A DNA stretch of 64,000 bases from Pasteurellaceae bacterium Orientalotternb1 (GCA_011455275.1 CP015028.1:186001-250000); one strand, 5' to 3'; numbered from the stretch's first letter, positions 44,948 to 54,141 are shown. A program made the numbers and translations. Notes: generated by a model from the sequence alone, not told the origin.

Positions 44948-45093
44948 TACTATATTTGCAAAATTTTCTGCTGATCTAACCGCTTGTTTCTATTTTCTCG
45001 ACACAGATCACAAAATTAATTATCCAACATTGCACTGGATAAAACATCAGTTAAAATATACCTGTTTATTTATCCAATTCACAGGAGAAAATT

Positions 45094-45942
45094 ATGAGTC
45101 CAATCCAAATTTTCCAACATAATCAAATCCGTTCCATTTGGGATAATGAAAAAGAAGAGTGGTTTTTCAGCGTGGTTGATGTCGTGCAAGCATTGACAGA
45201 AAGTTCAAATCCTCGCCGTTATTGGAGCGATTTAAAACGAAAATTGCAAGATGAAGAAGGTGCGATTCAGTTGTACGAAAAAATCGTACAACTGAAAATG
45301 CCTTCTGTTGATGGAAAAATGTATAAAACCGATGCCGCCGATATGCAGGGGATTTTTCGGATTATTCAATCCATTCCTTCCCCAAAAGCGGAGCCATTCA
45401 AAATGTGGCTGGCAGAAGTGGGGAAAGCACGAATAGATGAAATTATCGACCCTGAATTAACGATCGACAGAGCTTTGGCGACTTACCTGAAAAAAGGTTA
45501 CTCAAAAGAGTGGATCAACCAGCGGTTGCAAGCCATTCAGGTGCGTAAAGAATTGGTGGATACTTGGCAAGAGTGCGGCATTTCGGAAGGGCGTGAATAT
45601 GCGATTTTGACCAATGAAATTTCAAAGGCGTGGTCAGGAATGACAACCCGTGAATATAAAGATTTCAAAAATCTGAAAAAAGAAAATTTGCGGGATAATA
45701 TGTCCACCTTGGAATTGGTACTCAATATGCTCGCCGAAGCCACTACCACCGAGTTGGCGAAAATCGAGCAGCCTCACGGTTTAAGCGAAAATCAAGCCGT
45801 TGCCAAACGTGGCGGCACTGTAGCGGGCAACGCTCGCAAAGAAATCGAAAACCAAACGGGTAAACCCGTTATTACGCCGAAAAATGCGTTGGATTTTGGG
45901 AAAGTCATCCAAAACGTCAAAAAGTTAGACGCAAAGAAATAA
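45094..45942 (+). CDS. BRO-N domain protein (phage antirepressor-like)
   Basis: 282 residues. The first about 110 residues fit the BRO-N domain (IRSIWDNEKEEWFFSVVDVVQALTESSNPRRYWSDLKRKL), found in phage antirepressors and in stand-alone chromosomal proteins. The C-terminal part includes a conserved block (STLELVLNMLAEATTTELAK) that I recognise from stand-alone chromosomal BRO proteins but cannot assign a function. CAGGAG precedes the ATG. No phage genes lie nearby, so it is not evidence of a prophage here. The role is unknown. Confidence 0.8.
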   Translation: MSPIQIFQHNQIRSIWDNEKEEWFFSVVDVVQALTESSNPRRYWSDLKRKLQDEEGAIQLYEKIVQLKMPSVDGKMYKTDAADMQGIFRIIQSIPSPKAEPFKMWLAEVGKARIDEIIDPELTIDRALATYLKKGYSKEWINQRLQAIQVRKELVDTWQECGISEGREYAILTNEISKAWSGMTTREYKDFKNLKKENLRDNMSTLELVLNMLAEATTTELAKIEQPHGLSENQAVAKRGGTVAGNARKEIENQTGKPVITPKNALDFGKVIQNVKKLDAKK

Positions 45943-45943
45943 G

Positions 45944-46001
45944 ACAAGCGGTCAGATCCGATGAAAAATTTGCAAATTTCTCGCCGAAAGTGACCGCTTG
46001 T
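45944..46001. terminator. Inverted uptake-signal pair between convergent genes
   Basis: ACAAGCGGT (45944-45952) and ACCGCTTGT (45993-46001) lie between the converging BRO and esterase genes and can act as a bidirectional hairpin terminator. Confidence 0.65.
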
Positions 46002-46002
46002 A

Positions 46003-46818
46003 TTACTTACTCATCAATGAAAACTGTAAAAACTCAACAAAATGTTCCGCCCAGTGCATTTCGTGGTGGATTTCATTTGCCATAATTTTCAGGCGAATAT
46101 GGTCAAGTGGATGCCCTGTACGGAGCAAGGCTTGGTAGTAATGCAAGGTGCAATCGATGTAGGCTTGGTTCATATTGGAAATAAAGTGTGAATCCACTTC
46201 ATCGCCTTCATTGGTGCCAACTTGGATAAACACTTTGCTGGCTCGGTCTAAGCGGGAGTGGTGAATAAAGTGCATAAAAGCGGACTCGCTAAACCACGAT
46301 GCCAAGGAAAACACGCCCAAATGCCCGAACACTTGCGGATACGCTGCCCCCATATAGGCGGTGATGATGCCTCCCATTGAGCTGCCTGCAAGCAAGGTGT
46401 GTTGGCGGTCGGCTTTGGTACGATAGTGGCTGTCGATAAAAGGTTTGATTTTTTCGACCACCCATTTTGCATAATCCATTCCTTTTCCACCTGCGTGAGC
46501 CACTGCTCCCACACCTGTATCCGTTTTCCAAGGGCCGTATTCATCAAGCCGCTTTTCACCTGCGTTATCAATGCCAACAATAATCAGCTTGGGAAATTCT
46601 TGATGCTGTTTGATGGTTGGGATAATTTTCCACGAATGCCCCGAGTACGACTCTTTGCTGTAAAACACATTTTGCCCATCGTGCATATACAACACGGGAT
46701 AACGCTCCCAAGGTTCGTTGTGATAGTTTTTTGGCAATAGCACACGAATGCGACGTTCGTGCTGATAATAAGGCACTTGGATAAAGTGGCTCTGCATTTC
46801 CAGTTCTTGATAAAACAC
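46003..46818 (-). CDS. Putative esterase, alpha/beta-hydrolase (Fes/IroE-like family)
   Basis: 271 residues from a GTG start with AAGGA seven bases upstream. The nucleophile elbow is LLAGSSMGGIIT (GxSxG), and the His probably lies in NEIHHEMHWAEHF. YPVLYMHDGQNVF and GIDNAGEKRLDEYGPW are typical of the putative esterase family that includes ferri-siderophore hydrolases. No signal peptide is seen. It follows rsmG after 9 bases and may ride on that transcript. It is a second, distinct esterase close to the ATP-grasp/esterase pair. Confidence 0.82.
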   Translation of the reverse strand: MFYQELEMQSHFIQVPYYQHERRIRVLLPKNYHNEPWERYPVLYMHDGQNVFYSKESYSGHSWKIIPTIKQHQEFPKLIIVGIDNAGEKRLDEYGPWKTDTGVGAVAHAGGKGMDYAKWVVEKIKPFIDSHYRTKADRQHTLLAGSSMGGIITAYMGAAYPQVFGHLGVFSLASWFSESAFMHFIHHSRLDRASKVFIQVGTNEGDEVDSHFISNMNQAYIDCTLHYYQALLRTGHPLDHIRLKIMANEIHHEMHWAEHFVEFLQFSLMSK

Positions 46819-46827
46819 GCTAAATCC

Positions 46828-47445
46828 TTACTCTGCTTTTTTCAATACAACCAAATGGCGTTCGCCTACCAACTCTGGTACTTCTAATTTAATCACCTCA
46901 ACTAATGCAATCGGCTGGCTGATTTCCACTAATTCATCGGTATTATATTGTCCTTTTAAAGCATAAAACTGACCGCTTGTGTTCGGCAAGTGATAGCACC
47001 AATCAGTCATATCCTTCAGAGAAGCAAAGGCTCGGCTGAGTACGCCGTCAAATTGCTGCTCTTGAAATGCTTCTACACGGCTTTGCACTGGCACCACGTT
47101 TTTCAGCCCAAGCTGACGTACAGCGTTTTTAATAAAGGTAATCCGCTTGCCAAGGCTGTCGAGCAACACAAATTGCTTATTAGGGTTGGCAATCGCCAAC
47201 GGAATACCTGGCAAGCCTGGACCTGTTCCCACATCAATAAATTGTGATCCTTGTAAATGCGGGCTGACCACCAAGCTATCCATAATATGTTTAATCAACA
47301 TTTCATTCGGATCACGCACGGAAGTCAGGTTATAGGCTTTATTCCATTTATCTAATAATGCAACAAAATCAATAAGTTGCTGTTTCTGTTCGGCGGATAA
47401 ATTCAAGTTGGTTTGACCTAACAAGCGGTCTAATTTGGCTAACAT
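46828..47445 (-). CDS. rsmG: 16S rRNA m7G527 methyltransferase RsmG
   Basis: 205 residues, usual length. The SAM-binding motif is [18 protein letters not shown], and [28 protein letters not shown] is the family N-terminus. It methylates G527 of 16S rRNA. In many gamma-proteobacteria rsmG is directly between mnmG and atpI; here unrelated genes flank it on both sides. Confidence 0.98.
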   Translation of the reverse strand: MLAKLDRLLGQTNLNLSAEQKQQLIDFVALLDKWNKAYNLTSVRDPNEMLIKHIMDSLVVSPHLQGSQFIDVGTGPGLPGIPLAIANPNKQFVLLDSLGKRITFIKNAVRQLGLKNVVPVQSRVEAFQEQQFDGVLSRAFASLKDMTDWCYHLPNTSGQFYALKGQYNTDELVEISQPIALVEVIKLEVPELVGERHLVVLKKAE

Positions 47446-47462
47446 TTTGCAATGTCCTATTT

Positions 47463-47765
47463 TTATTGAATAACTATATACTGCTTTCGCACAATGTTTT
47501 TAAAGGTTTCGTTGGCACTTGCCCAATCAAGTAAATCGACTTTCCAAGCTAACGCTGAATTTGAAAAGGCTTCTTCTAGCTCAGCAAGCTGTAAAAAAGT
47601 CAGTGGGGTTTGGGTAATAATGGCAAGATCTAAATCGGAATAGGTTTTTGCTGTGCCTTTTACCCTTGAGCCATAAGCCCATACAGATAAATTCGGCACC
47701 CTTTGTTGCAAAATATGTTGCACTATTGCCAATTCATTCGGCTCAATTTGTAACCCGTTCACCAT
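47463..47765 (-). CDS. mntA: MntA-type minimal nucleotidyltransferase antitoxin
   Basis: 100 residues. The polymerase-beta-like site [18 protein letters not shown] gives the GSX10DXD motif (Ser33, Asp44, Asp46). In HepT/MntA systems this enzyme AMPylates a tyrosine of the HEPN toxin and so silences it. It directly follows the HEPN gene, the usual toxin-first order. It is the counterpart of H. influenzae HI0073. Confidence 0.9.
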   Translation of the reverse strand: MVNGLQIEPNELAIVQHILQQRVPNLSVWAYGSRVKGTAKTYSDLDLAIITQTPLTFLQLAELEEAFSNSALAWKVDLLDWASANETFKNIVRKQYIVIQ

Positions 47766-48197
47766 TTAGCCATTCCGTTTATGAAGTTGAGCAAGTAAAA
47801 AACCGCTGCTTTCAAGAAAATCCGAAATACCGTTGTACACTTCCAAGGCTTTATTTTGATCATAAGTATGGGAAGTGATATTCCGCATTTTGCGATATGC
47901 CACCCACATATCGACATTTTCAATTAAGCCATATTTAGCGGCATCTCGCAGAATATCACGAAAATTATCGGCTTCGACTTGCTCGTCAGAAATCGCCAGC
48001 AACTTTAACTGGCGTTTCATCATTTTCAAGCTTAATTCATACACAAATTCAAATTTCTGAATTGCCCCTGCAATTAGGGTATCTTGAATAATCGGTTTTT
48101 GCTGATTAAACCAATTGAGATCGGCCAATTCTTCAATCGTTTTCGACAACGAATAAAAGGCATTTTCCAATGCACTGATTTCTAATTGTTCTGGCAT
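47766..48197 (-). CDS. hepT: HepT-type HEPN domain toxin
   Basis: 143 residues, all-helical. The HEPN RNase motif is RNITSHTY (residues 105-112), which fits RX4HXY exactly, including the tyrosine that MntA modifies. It resembles HI0074, first described as a nucleotidyltransferase substrate-binding protein. The mntA start abuts its stop. With the motif intact it is likely a functional RNase toxin. Confidence 0.9.
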   Translation of the reverse strand: MPEQLEISALENAFYSLSKTIEELADLNWFNQQKPIIQDTLIAGAIQKFEFVYELSLKMMKRQLKLLAISDEQVEADNFRDILRDAAKYGLIENVDMWVAYRKMRNITSHTYDQNKALEVYNGISDFLESSGFLLAQLHKRNG

Positions 48198-48213
48198 ATC
48201 ACACCTATTGATT

Positions 48214-49029
48214 TTATTTCGAAAATCCCACTCGCATTTCTCGGTTTTTGAGTGGTTCGTTTTGGTTGAGCAGTAAATTGGTTAAAAATTTGACTAAAAA
48301 TTCGTGGGTTTGATAAATCCTCTGCGAGAGATCTTCAAAATTTGCTCGAACTAACGCATTACGGAAATACCAAGAGTGTTGTTCAAATAGCGTATTATTG
48401 ACCTGTTTATAGCCCAGTTTTCGCAAATATTTAATCAAAAAAAGGGCGGTGGTTCGGGTGTTACCTTCACTAAACGGGTGAATTTGCCACAAATCTGCGA
48501 TAAAGGTGGCGAGATGCTCGATAATTTGTTGTTGATTTAACCCTTTGTAACTAAAGCGTTTTTCTCGTTCAATATCATATTCTAGCGTTTCTCTTAAGCT
48601 ATCAGCACTGCCGTATAACACCGTTTCGCCGTTTAGCACCCACTCTTTTTTTGAAAAGTTAAAGGTGCGAAGTTTGCCTGCGTCCGTATAAATCCCAAGA
48701 AAGAGACGGCGGTGAATCGACAGATATTCATTAATCGAAAAGCCAAAGGTTTGTTCACTCAATAGTTCCACAATACGGGCAGAAACTTTATCCGCCTCTT
48801 CCGTGCGAAGATTATCTCGAACGGCAAGCTGTCGATAATAGCCGTCAAGACGTTGCTTAACGTCAGCAAAAGTGAGGTAGCCCTCAATGTTTTGCCTCGC
48901 CATATCCAGCAAGTACGGCGAGGGTTTTAGCCCATCAACGTCTTGCAAACCAATGGCGGTTTTCCAAAGATTGGCCTTCTCGACTTGAGTTGGCTCACCT
49001 TGGCGAACATACTCTTCAAACAACGTCAT
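48214..49029 (-). CDS. Fic family protein
   Basis: 271 residues. The Fic motif reads HPFSEGNTRTT (184-194). The catalytic His184, Glu188, Asn190 and Arg192 are kept, but the second Gly of GNGR is Thr and the usual terminal Arg is absent. The N-terminal stretch LLDMARQNIEGYLT resembles the antitoxin-helix motif (xxxEG) that autoinhibits Fic proteins, although its key Ser/Thr is Arg. Fic enzymes usually AMPylate proteins. It lies 10 bases after mnmG and 16 before hepT, all on the same strand. The target is unknown. Confidence 0.9.
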   Translation of the reverse strand: MTLFEEYVRQGEPTQVEKANLWKTAIGLQDVDGLKPSPYLLDMARQNIEGYLTFADVKQRLDGYYRQLAVRDNLRTEEADKVSARIVELLSEQTFGFSINEYLSIHRRLFLGIYTDAGKLRTFNFSKKEWVLNGETVLYGSADSLRETLEYDIEREKRFSYKGLNQQQIIEHLATFIADLWQIHPFSEGNTRTTALFLIKYLRKLGYKQVNNTLFEQHSWYFRNALVRANFEDLSQRIYQTHEFLVKFLTNLLLNQNEPLKNREMRVGFSK

Positions 49030-49039
49030 CTTCCTAAAA

Positions 49040-50932
49040 TTACAACTCGCCCCGTTTCAACATTCCTTGTTTTTTGAGATTGACAAGCAAAATTGAGATT
49101 GCGGCAGGGGTAATACCTGAAATACGGGATGCTTGTCCGATCGAAACAGGGCGATGTTGCACCAATTTCGCCCGCACTTCGTTGGATAGGCTTTCCACTT
49201 TATCGTAATCAAATTCCGCGGGGATCAAGGTATTCTCGTGGCGTTTGTGGCGTTCGATCTCTTGGTATTGGTGCTCAATATAGCCTTGGTATTTAATCGC
49301 AATTTCCACCTGCTCTGCCGCCTGTTTATCTTCAATCGCTGGGGCAAATGGTTCAAGTTGCGTGAGTTTTTCATAAGTGATTTCAGGGCGACGGATCAAA
49401 TCTTCCCCACTCGCTTCCCGAGCTAACGGGCTACTTAATAATCCATTGATTTCATTCAGATTTGGCGATTGTAAATGTACCCAAATCTGTTTTAAACGCT
49501 CACGTTCTTTCTCAATATTTTCCATTTTTTGATTAAAACGCACCCAGCGAGCTTCATCAATTAAGCCTAGTTTGTGAGCCGTTGGCGTTAAACGAATATC
49601 AGCATTATCTTCACGCAACAACAAGCGGTATTCAGCACGGGAAGTAAAGACCCGATACGGCTCTTTCGTGCCGAGGGTGCAAAGATCATCAACTAACACC
49701 CCCGTATAAGCTTGATCACGGGTTGGGAACCACGCTTCTTTACCTTGAACCTGTAAACCTGCATTAATCCCTGCTAACAAGCCCTGTGCGGCGGCTTCTT
49801 CATAACCTGTTGTGCCGTTGATTTGCCCTGCAAAGAATAGCCCCTCAATCGCTTTGGTTTCCAAAGTTGGTTTTAAATCACGCGGATCGAAATAGTCGTA
49901 CTCAATCGCATAGCCTGGTTTGATGATACGGCAATTTTCCAAACCTTTCATTGAGTGAACAATGCCCATCTGCACGTCAAATGGCAAACTGGTGGAAATC
50001 CCGTTTGGATAAACTTCGTTGCTGGTTAATCCTTCTGGCTCAAGGTAAATTTGGTGGCTATTGCGATCGCTAAAACGCATCACTTTGTCTTCAATTGACG
50101 GGCAATAGCGTGGACCGATCCCTTCAATAATCCCCGTGTACATCGGGCTACGATCTAAACTATTGCGGATCAAATCGTGGGTTTGTTCGTTAGTATGCGT
50201 TATATAGCACGGAATCTGACGAGGATGCAGATCAACCGATCCCATAAAGGAAAACACGGGTAAAACCGCATCACCGTGCTGTTCTGCCAACACGGAAAAA
50301 TCAATGGTTCGAGCATCTAAACGGGGTGGAGTGCCTGTCTTTAGGCGATCCACTCGCAAATTCAGATCCCGTAAACGGCTGGCTAGTAGCGTGGCGGCAG
50401 GATCACCCGCTCGACCACCTGCGTAGTTATCTAAACCGATGTGGATCTTACCCGCTAAAAAGGTACCTGCGGTTAAGATCACCGAACGGGCTTTGAACGT
50501 TAGCCCCATTTTAGTCATAGCCCCAACCGCACGATTATTTTCGACTAAAATATCAACAACTTCCTGTTGGAAAATATCTAAATTCGGTTGATTTTCCAAC
50601 GCTATTCTGACCGCTTGACGATAAAGCACACGATCAGCTTGAGCTCGAGTTGCTCGTACCGCAGGGCCTTTACTGCTATTTAAGGTGCGAAATTGAATTC
50701 CTGCTTGGTCGGTTGCTAATGCCATTAATCCGCCCATTGCATCGATCTCTTTCACCAAATGCCCTTTACCGATCCCCCCAATTGCGGGGTTACACGACAT
50801 CTGTCCTAAAGTATCTACATTATGTGTCAATAACAAGGTTTTTAAGCCCATTCTTGCTGGAGCAAGGGCTGCTTCAGTTCCCGCATGACCGCCTCCCACG
50901 ACGATCACATCATAAATATCCCGATAAATCAT
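49040..50932 (-). CDS. mnmG: tRNA uridine-5-carboxymethylaminomethyl modification enzyme MnmG
   Basis: 630 residues, normal length. The FAD-binding motif is [18 protein letters not shown], with conserved [20 protein letters not shown] and a C-terminal helical domain. With MnmE it builds cmnm5U at tRNA wobble positions, the same uridine that TusBCD/MnmA thiolate. mnmG (gidA) is the classic neighbour of oriC; here oriC lies just upstream of its start. Transcription runs away from the origin. Confidence 0.98.
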   Translation of the reverse strand: MIYRDIYDVIVVGGGHAGTEAALAPARMGLKTLLLTHNVDTLGQMSCNPAIGGIGKGHLVKEIDAMGGLMALATDQAGIQFRTLNSSKGPAVRATRAQADRVLYRQAVRIALENQPNLDIFQQEVVDILVENNRAVGAMTKMGLTFKARSVILTAGTFLAGKIHIGLDNYAGGRAGDPAATLLASRLRDLNLRVDRLKTGTPPRLDARTIDFSVLAEQHGDAVLPVFSFMGSVDLHPRQIPCYITHTNEQTHDLIRNSLDRSPMYTGIIEGIGPRYCPSIEDKVMRFSDRNSHQIYLEPEGLTSNEVYPNGISTSLPFDVQMGIVHSMKGLENCRIIKPGYAIEYDYFDPRDLKPTLETKAIEGLFFAGQINGTTGYEEAAAQGLLAGINAGLQVQGKEAWFPTRDQAYTGVLVDDLCTLGTKEPYRVFTSRAEYRLLLREDNADIRLTPTAHKLGLIDEARWVRFNQKMENIEKERERLKQIWVHLQSPNLNEINGLLSSPLAREASGEDLIRRPEITYEKLTQLEPFAPAIEDKQAAEQVEIAIKYQGYIEHQYQEIERHKRHENTLIPAEFDYDKVESLSNEVRAKLVQHRPVSIGQASRISGITPAAISILLVNLKKQGMLKRGEL

Positions 50933-51000
50933 ATTTTGCCTTTAGATCAATAAAATTCTGCTAAAAGGGCGATATTCTACCTGAAAAAACTAAACCTGAA

Positions 51001-51300
51001 AAAAGCTATTTGCGATCTTGTTGGGTCATTGGATCGCTAAATATAAATAAGATCTTTATATAAAGATCTTTTATTATAGTGATTATTAGCCAAGCGGAGA
51101 TCTGCGGATAACTCCCAAAAACCCCGATCTTTCAGCACGTTACCCGATTATAAAAAGGGTAAAGATCTTGTATTTAGGCACGATCTAAGCTGTGGATAAA
51201 TAGGGAGGTTATCCACATTGACTAAAAAATAAAAAGTTATTTGTGCATAAATCAGAATATAATCACACATAATTCGAAAAGTTATCCACAGAAGATCCGC
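51001..51300. other. oriC: Chromosomal replication origin oriC
   Basis: DnaA boxes: TGTGGATAA at 51191-51199 (reverse), TTATCCACA at 51209-51217 and at 51282-51290, plus weaker TGTGCATAA at 51242-51250 and TGCGGATAA at 51103-51111. Nine GATC sites lie at 51014, 51032, 51051, 51065, 51099, 51126, 51164, 51182 and 51294. The AT-rich unwinding region is at 51039-51090, with 13-mer-like GATCTTTTATTAT at 51065 and a 22-base perfect palindrome at 51049-51070. The right end AGTTATCCACAGAAGATC matches the right end of E. coli oriC closely. mnmG on the left is the expected neighbour. The rest of the 477-base gap (50933-51409) has no gene. Confidence 0.93.
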
Positions 51301-51409
51301 TTAAAAAAGCAACTTCAAGGGCTTTTTGGGCGACAAGCGATCAGATTTGAGGAATTTTTTGCAAATTCGCTATAATGCTGGCAAAGTGAATTAAAGGGAA
51401 GGAAACACT

Positions 51410-52156
51410 ATGCAACACCGTCACAATGCGATTTTAACATTTTTAGAAAAATATGATGAAGCCAACGTGCAGGAGCTTGCAGAGCAGTTTGTGGTGTCAG
51501 TGGAGACAATTCGGCGGGATCTCAATGCTTTGGCAAAGCAGGGGATGTTGCACCGTACGCACGGTGGGGCGGTGAGCCGTAAAAATCGGGATATTGGACG
51601 ATCGTTTCAGGTGCGGCAGCGGATCAACAGTGAAGCCAAAAAGTCGATCGCAGAAAATGCGTTAGTTCATTTTTTTGAAGGGGCGGTGATTGGATTAGAT
51701 GCGAGTTCAAGTAGCTGGAACTTTGCTCAACTTCTGCCAGATGTGCCTTGTACGGTAGTGACTAGTTCAATGCACAACATTCGTGCCTTGGCGAACAAAC
51801 CTTGTATTGAAATTATCGCAACGGGCGGGACGTATTCATCGAAATATGATGCCTTTTATGGCTCGCTTTCGGGACATCTTTTGTCTCGGCTGAAGATTGA
51901 TTTAACCATTTTTTCCTGCACAGGCATTTCTGACGGGGTGATTTGGGAGTCGAATGAGCTGAATGCGGTGATTAAACGCAAGATGATGGCAGTGAGCAAG
52001 CAAGTATTTCTGTTTGCCGATCACAGCAAATATGATCGCAAAGATTTGATTAAATTATGCGATTTATCGCAAGTCGATATTCTGTTTAGCGACCAAGCTC
52101 CGCCAGAGCCATTAGCGACGTATTGCCAGCAGCACAATGTGCAAATTACCGTGTAA
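51410..52156 (+). CDS. fucR: DeoR-family regulator, probable FucR
   Basis: 248 residues. The N-terminal DeoR helix-turn-helix is NVQELAEQFVVSVETIRRDLNALAKQGMLHRTHGGA, and the C-terminal DeoRC sensor has the usual sugar-phosphate-binding pattern (GLDASSSSWNFAQLL, TIFSCTGISDG). Its place directly upstream of fucI indicates control of L-fucose use; in E. coli FucR responds to fuculose 1-phosphate. GGAAGGA precedes the ATG. It is the first gene to the right of oriC. Operator sites are not identifiable by eye. Confidence 0.87.
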   Translation: MQHRHNAILTFLEKYDEANVQELAEQFVVSVETIRRDLNALAKQGMLHRTHGGAVSRKNRDIGRSFQVRQRINSEAKKSIAENALVHFFEGAVIGLDASSSSWNFAQLLPDVPCTVVTSSMHNIRALANKPCIEIIATGGTYSSKYDAFYGSLSGHLLSRLKIDLTIFSCTGISDGVIWESNELNAVIKRKMMAVSKQVFLFADHSKYDRKDLIKLCDLSQVDILFSDQAPPEPLATYCQQHNVQITV

Positions 52157-52260
52157 CAAGCGGTCAGATTCTCTACTTTTTTTGCAATGCCCGATTTTTC
52201 TTTTTGCTGTGAAAATCGGGCATTGTTTTTGCAAAAAATTCGGCAAAACTGACCGCTTGT
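52156..52260. terminator. Terminator nest after fucR
   Basis: The core stem CAATGCCCGATTTT (52185-52198) pairs with AAAATCGGGCATTG (52212-52225), then TTTTT. It is nested inside an inverted uptake-signal pair (52156-52164 and 52252-52260). The core is a good rho-independent terminator for fucR. The GCCCGATTTT stem recurs at 56968 and 60729. Confidence 0.85.
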
Positions 52261-52270
52261 TTGTCGTTTT

Positions 52271-52286
52271 TGTGAGCTGGTTCACA
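52271..52286 (+). promoter_or_regulatory. CRP site upstream of fucI
   Basis: TGTGAGCTGGTTCACA has both half-sites of TGTGA-N6-TCACA perfect, and the palindrome extends through flanking T5/A5. It lies 89 bases before the fucI ATG. A class I promoter with a -10 near 52326 would fit. It implies cAMP-CRP activation of fucIKUA. Confidence 0.85.
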
Positions 52287-52374
52287 AAAATAGAGGTTCA
52301 ACCTTTCTCCTTTGGCAAACCGTTGCAAAATAGTTGGCGTACCTTTCTGTTCATTTTGATTCAGGAGAATTGTT

Positions 52375-54141
52375 ATGACCCAACTTAAATCTGTTCCAGT
52401 AAAAATCGGTATTCGTCCAACCATTGACGGTCGTCGCCTTGGTGTGCGGGAGTCTTTAGAAGATCAAACGATGAATATGGCAAAGCGGGTTGCCAAGTTG
52501 TTAGAGAGCGAAGTTCGCCATACTAATGGCGATTTTGTGGAGTGTGTGATTGCGGATAGCTGTATCGGTGGCGTGTTTGAAGCGGTAGCTTGTGCGGAGA
52601 AATTCAAACGGGAAAATGTCGGTGTGGTGCTGACCGTTACGCCTTGTTGGTGCTACGGTTCGGAAACTATTGATATGGATCCGCATATGCCAAAAGCGAT
52701 TTGGGGTTTTAACGGCACTGAACGCCCAGGGGCGGTTTACTTGGCAGCGGCGTTGGCGGGGCATAACCAAATGGGCTTGCCTGCGTTTTCCATTTACGGC
52801 ACCGAAGTGCAAGAAGCGAGCGATCAATCCATTCCTGATGACGTCAAAGAAAAATTACTGCGTTTCGCCCGTGCTGGTTTGGCGGTAGCGACTTTGCGTG
52901 GCAAGTCTTACCTTTCTATCGGCTCCGTTTCAATGGGGATCGCAGGTTCTATCGTAAACCAAGAGTTCTTCCAAGATTATCTCGGTATGCGGAACGAATA
53001 TGTCGATATGAGCGAACTGACTCGCCGTATGGAGCGTGGCATTTACGATAAAGAAGAGTATGAATTAGCACTGAAATGGGCGAATAATTTCTGTATTGAT
53101 GGCGTAGATGTCAATGCGCCAGAAAACCAAATGAATGCGGAAGAAAAAGCGAAGTTACGTGAAACCTTGGTGAAAATGACCATCATCACCCGTGATTTAA
53201 TGGTTGGCAATCCGAAACTTGCCCAACTCAATTTTGGCGAAGAAGCCTTGGGACACAATGCGATCGCCGCAGGTTTCCAAGGACAACGCCATTGGACAGA
53301 TCACCGTCCGAATGGCGACTTTATGGAAGCCTTGCTCAACTCCACTTACGACTGGAACGGTGTGCGTCCACCCTATATCTTAGCGACGGAAAACGACTCA
53401 CTGAATGCGGTCAATATGCTGTTCGGTAACTTACTCACGGGGCAAGCTCAAATCTTCGCAGATGTGCGGACTTACTGGAGCGAAGATTCCGTTGAGCGAG
53501 TAACGGGTTGGCGACCAGAAAGTGGCTTTATTCATTTAATCAATTCAGGATCGGCAGCGTTGGACGGTACAGGGCAACATCGAGACGAAGCGGGCAATCC
53601 TGTGATCAAACCTGCGTGGGAAGTCACCGAAGCGGACGGAAAACGTTGCTTAGAACACACCCGCTGGTGCCCTGCGGTATATGAATATTTCCGTGGCGGT
53701 GGCTTGTCTTCTCAATATCTCACCAAAGGCGGAATGCCATTCACTATGCATCGCATCAACTTAGTTAAAGGCGTAGGGCCTGTGCTACAAATCGCAGAAG
53801 GTTGGTCGATTGATCTGCCTGAACAGGTACACGATATTCTCAATAAACGCACCAATGAAACGTGGCCAACTACGTGGTTTGTGCCACGTTTAACAGGCAA
53901 AGGGGCGTTTGCTGACGTTTATTCGGTGATGGCGAACTGGGGAGCAAACCACTGCGTGGCGACTTACGGACACGTTGGGGCGGATTTAATCACCCTAGCG
54001 TCAATGTTGCGTATTCCAGTTTGTATGCACAATGTTGCCGATAAAGATGTGTTCCGCCCAAGTGTGTGGAACCTATTCGGTCAAGACAAAGAAGGTCAGG
54101 ATTACCGTGCTTGTGCGAATTTTGGCCCGCTTTATCGTTAA
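52375..54141 (+). CDS. fucI: L-fucose isomerase
   Basis: 588 residues, near the E. coli length (591). Conserved blocks include [59 protein letters not shown] with metal-ligand Glu and Asp, and [20 protein letters not shown]. It converts L-fucose to L-fuculose with Mn2+ in the cytoplasm. CAGGAG precedes the ATG. First gene of fucIKUA behind a CRP site. Confidence 0.98.
   Translation: MTQLKSVPVKIGIRPTIDGRRLGVRESLEDQTMNMAKRVAKLLESEVRHTNGDFVECVIADSCIGGVFEAVACAEKFKRENVGVVLTVTPCWCYGSETIDMDPHMPKAIWGFNGTERPGAVYLAAALAGHNQMGLPAFSIYGTEVQEASDQSIPDDVKEKLLRFARAGLAVATLRGKSYLSIGSVSMGIAGSIVNQEFFQDYLGMRNEYVDMSELTRRMERGIYDKEEYELALKWANNFCIDGVDVNAPENQMNAEEKAKLRETLVKMTIITRDLMVGNPKLAQLNFGEEALGHNAIAAGFQGQRHWTDHRPNGDFMEALLNSTYDWNGVRPPYILATENDSLNAVNMLFGNLLTGQAQIFADVRTYWSEDSVERVTGWRPESGFIHLINSGSAALDGTGQHRDEAGNPVIKPAWEVTEADGKRCLEHTRWCPAVYEYFRGGGLSSQYLTKGGMPFTMHRINLVKGVGPVLQIAEGWSIDLPEQVHDILNKRTNETWPTTWFVPRLTGKGAFADVYSVMANWGANHCVATYGHVGADLITLASMLRIPVCMHNVADKDVFRPSVWNLFGQDKEGQDYRACANFGPLYR

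Noticed and set aside
44868-45122. 84-codon frame overlapping the end of vapC
   Set aside because: It has no ribosome-binding site, overlaps vapC out of frame, and runs through an uptake signal; it is best explained as a shadow.
45094-45942. Prophage remnant marked by the BRO/antirepressor gene
   Set aside because: No integrase, structural, lysis or replication gene is present on either side; a stand-alone BRO gene is not sufficient.
52287-52374. FucR operator before fucI
   Set aside because: I looked for a repeat shared with the regions before the transporter and aldA beyond the CRP site and hairpin, and found none convincing by eye.
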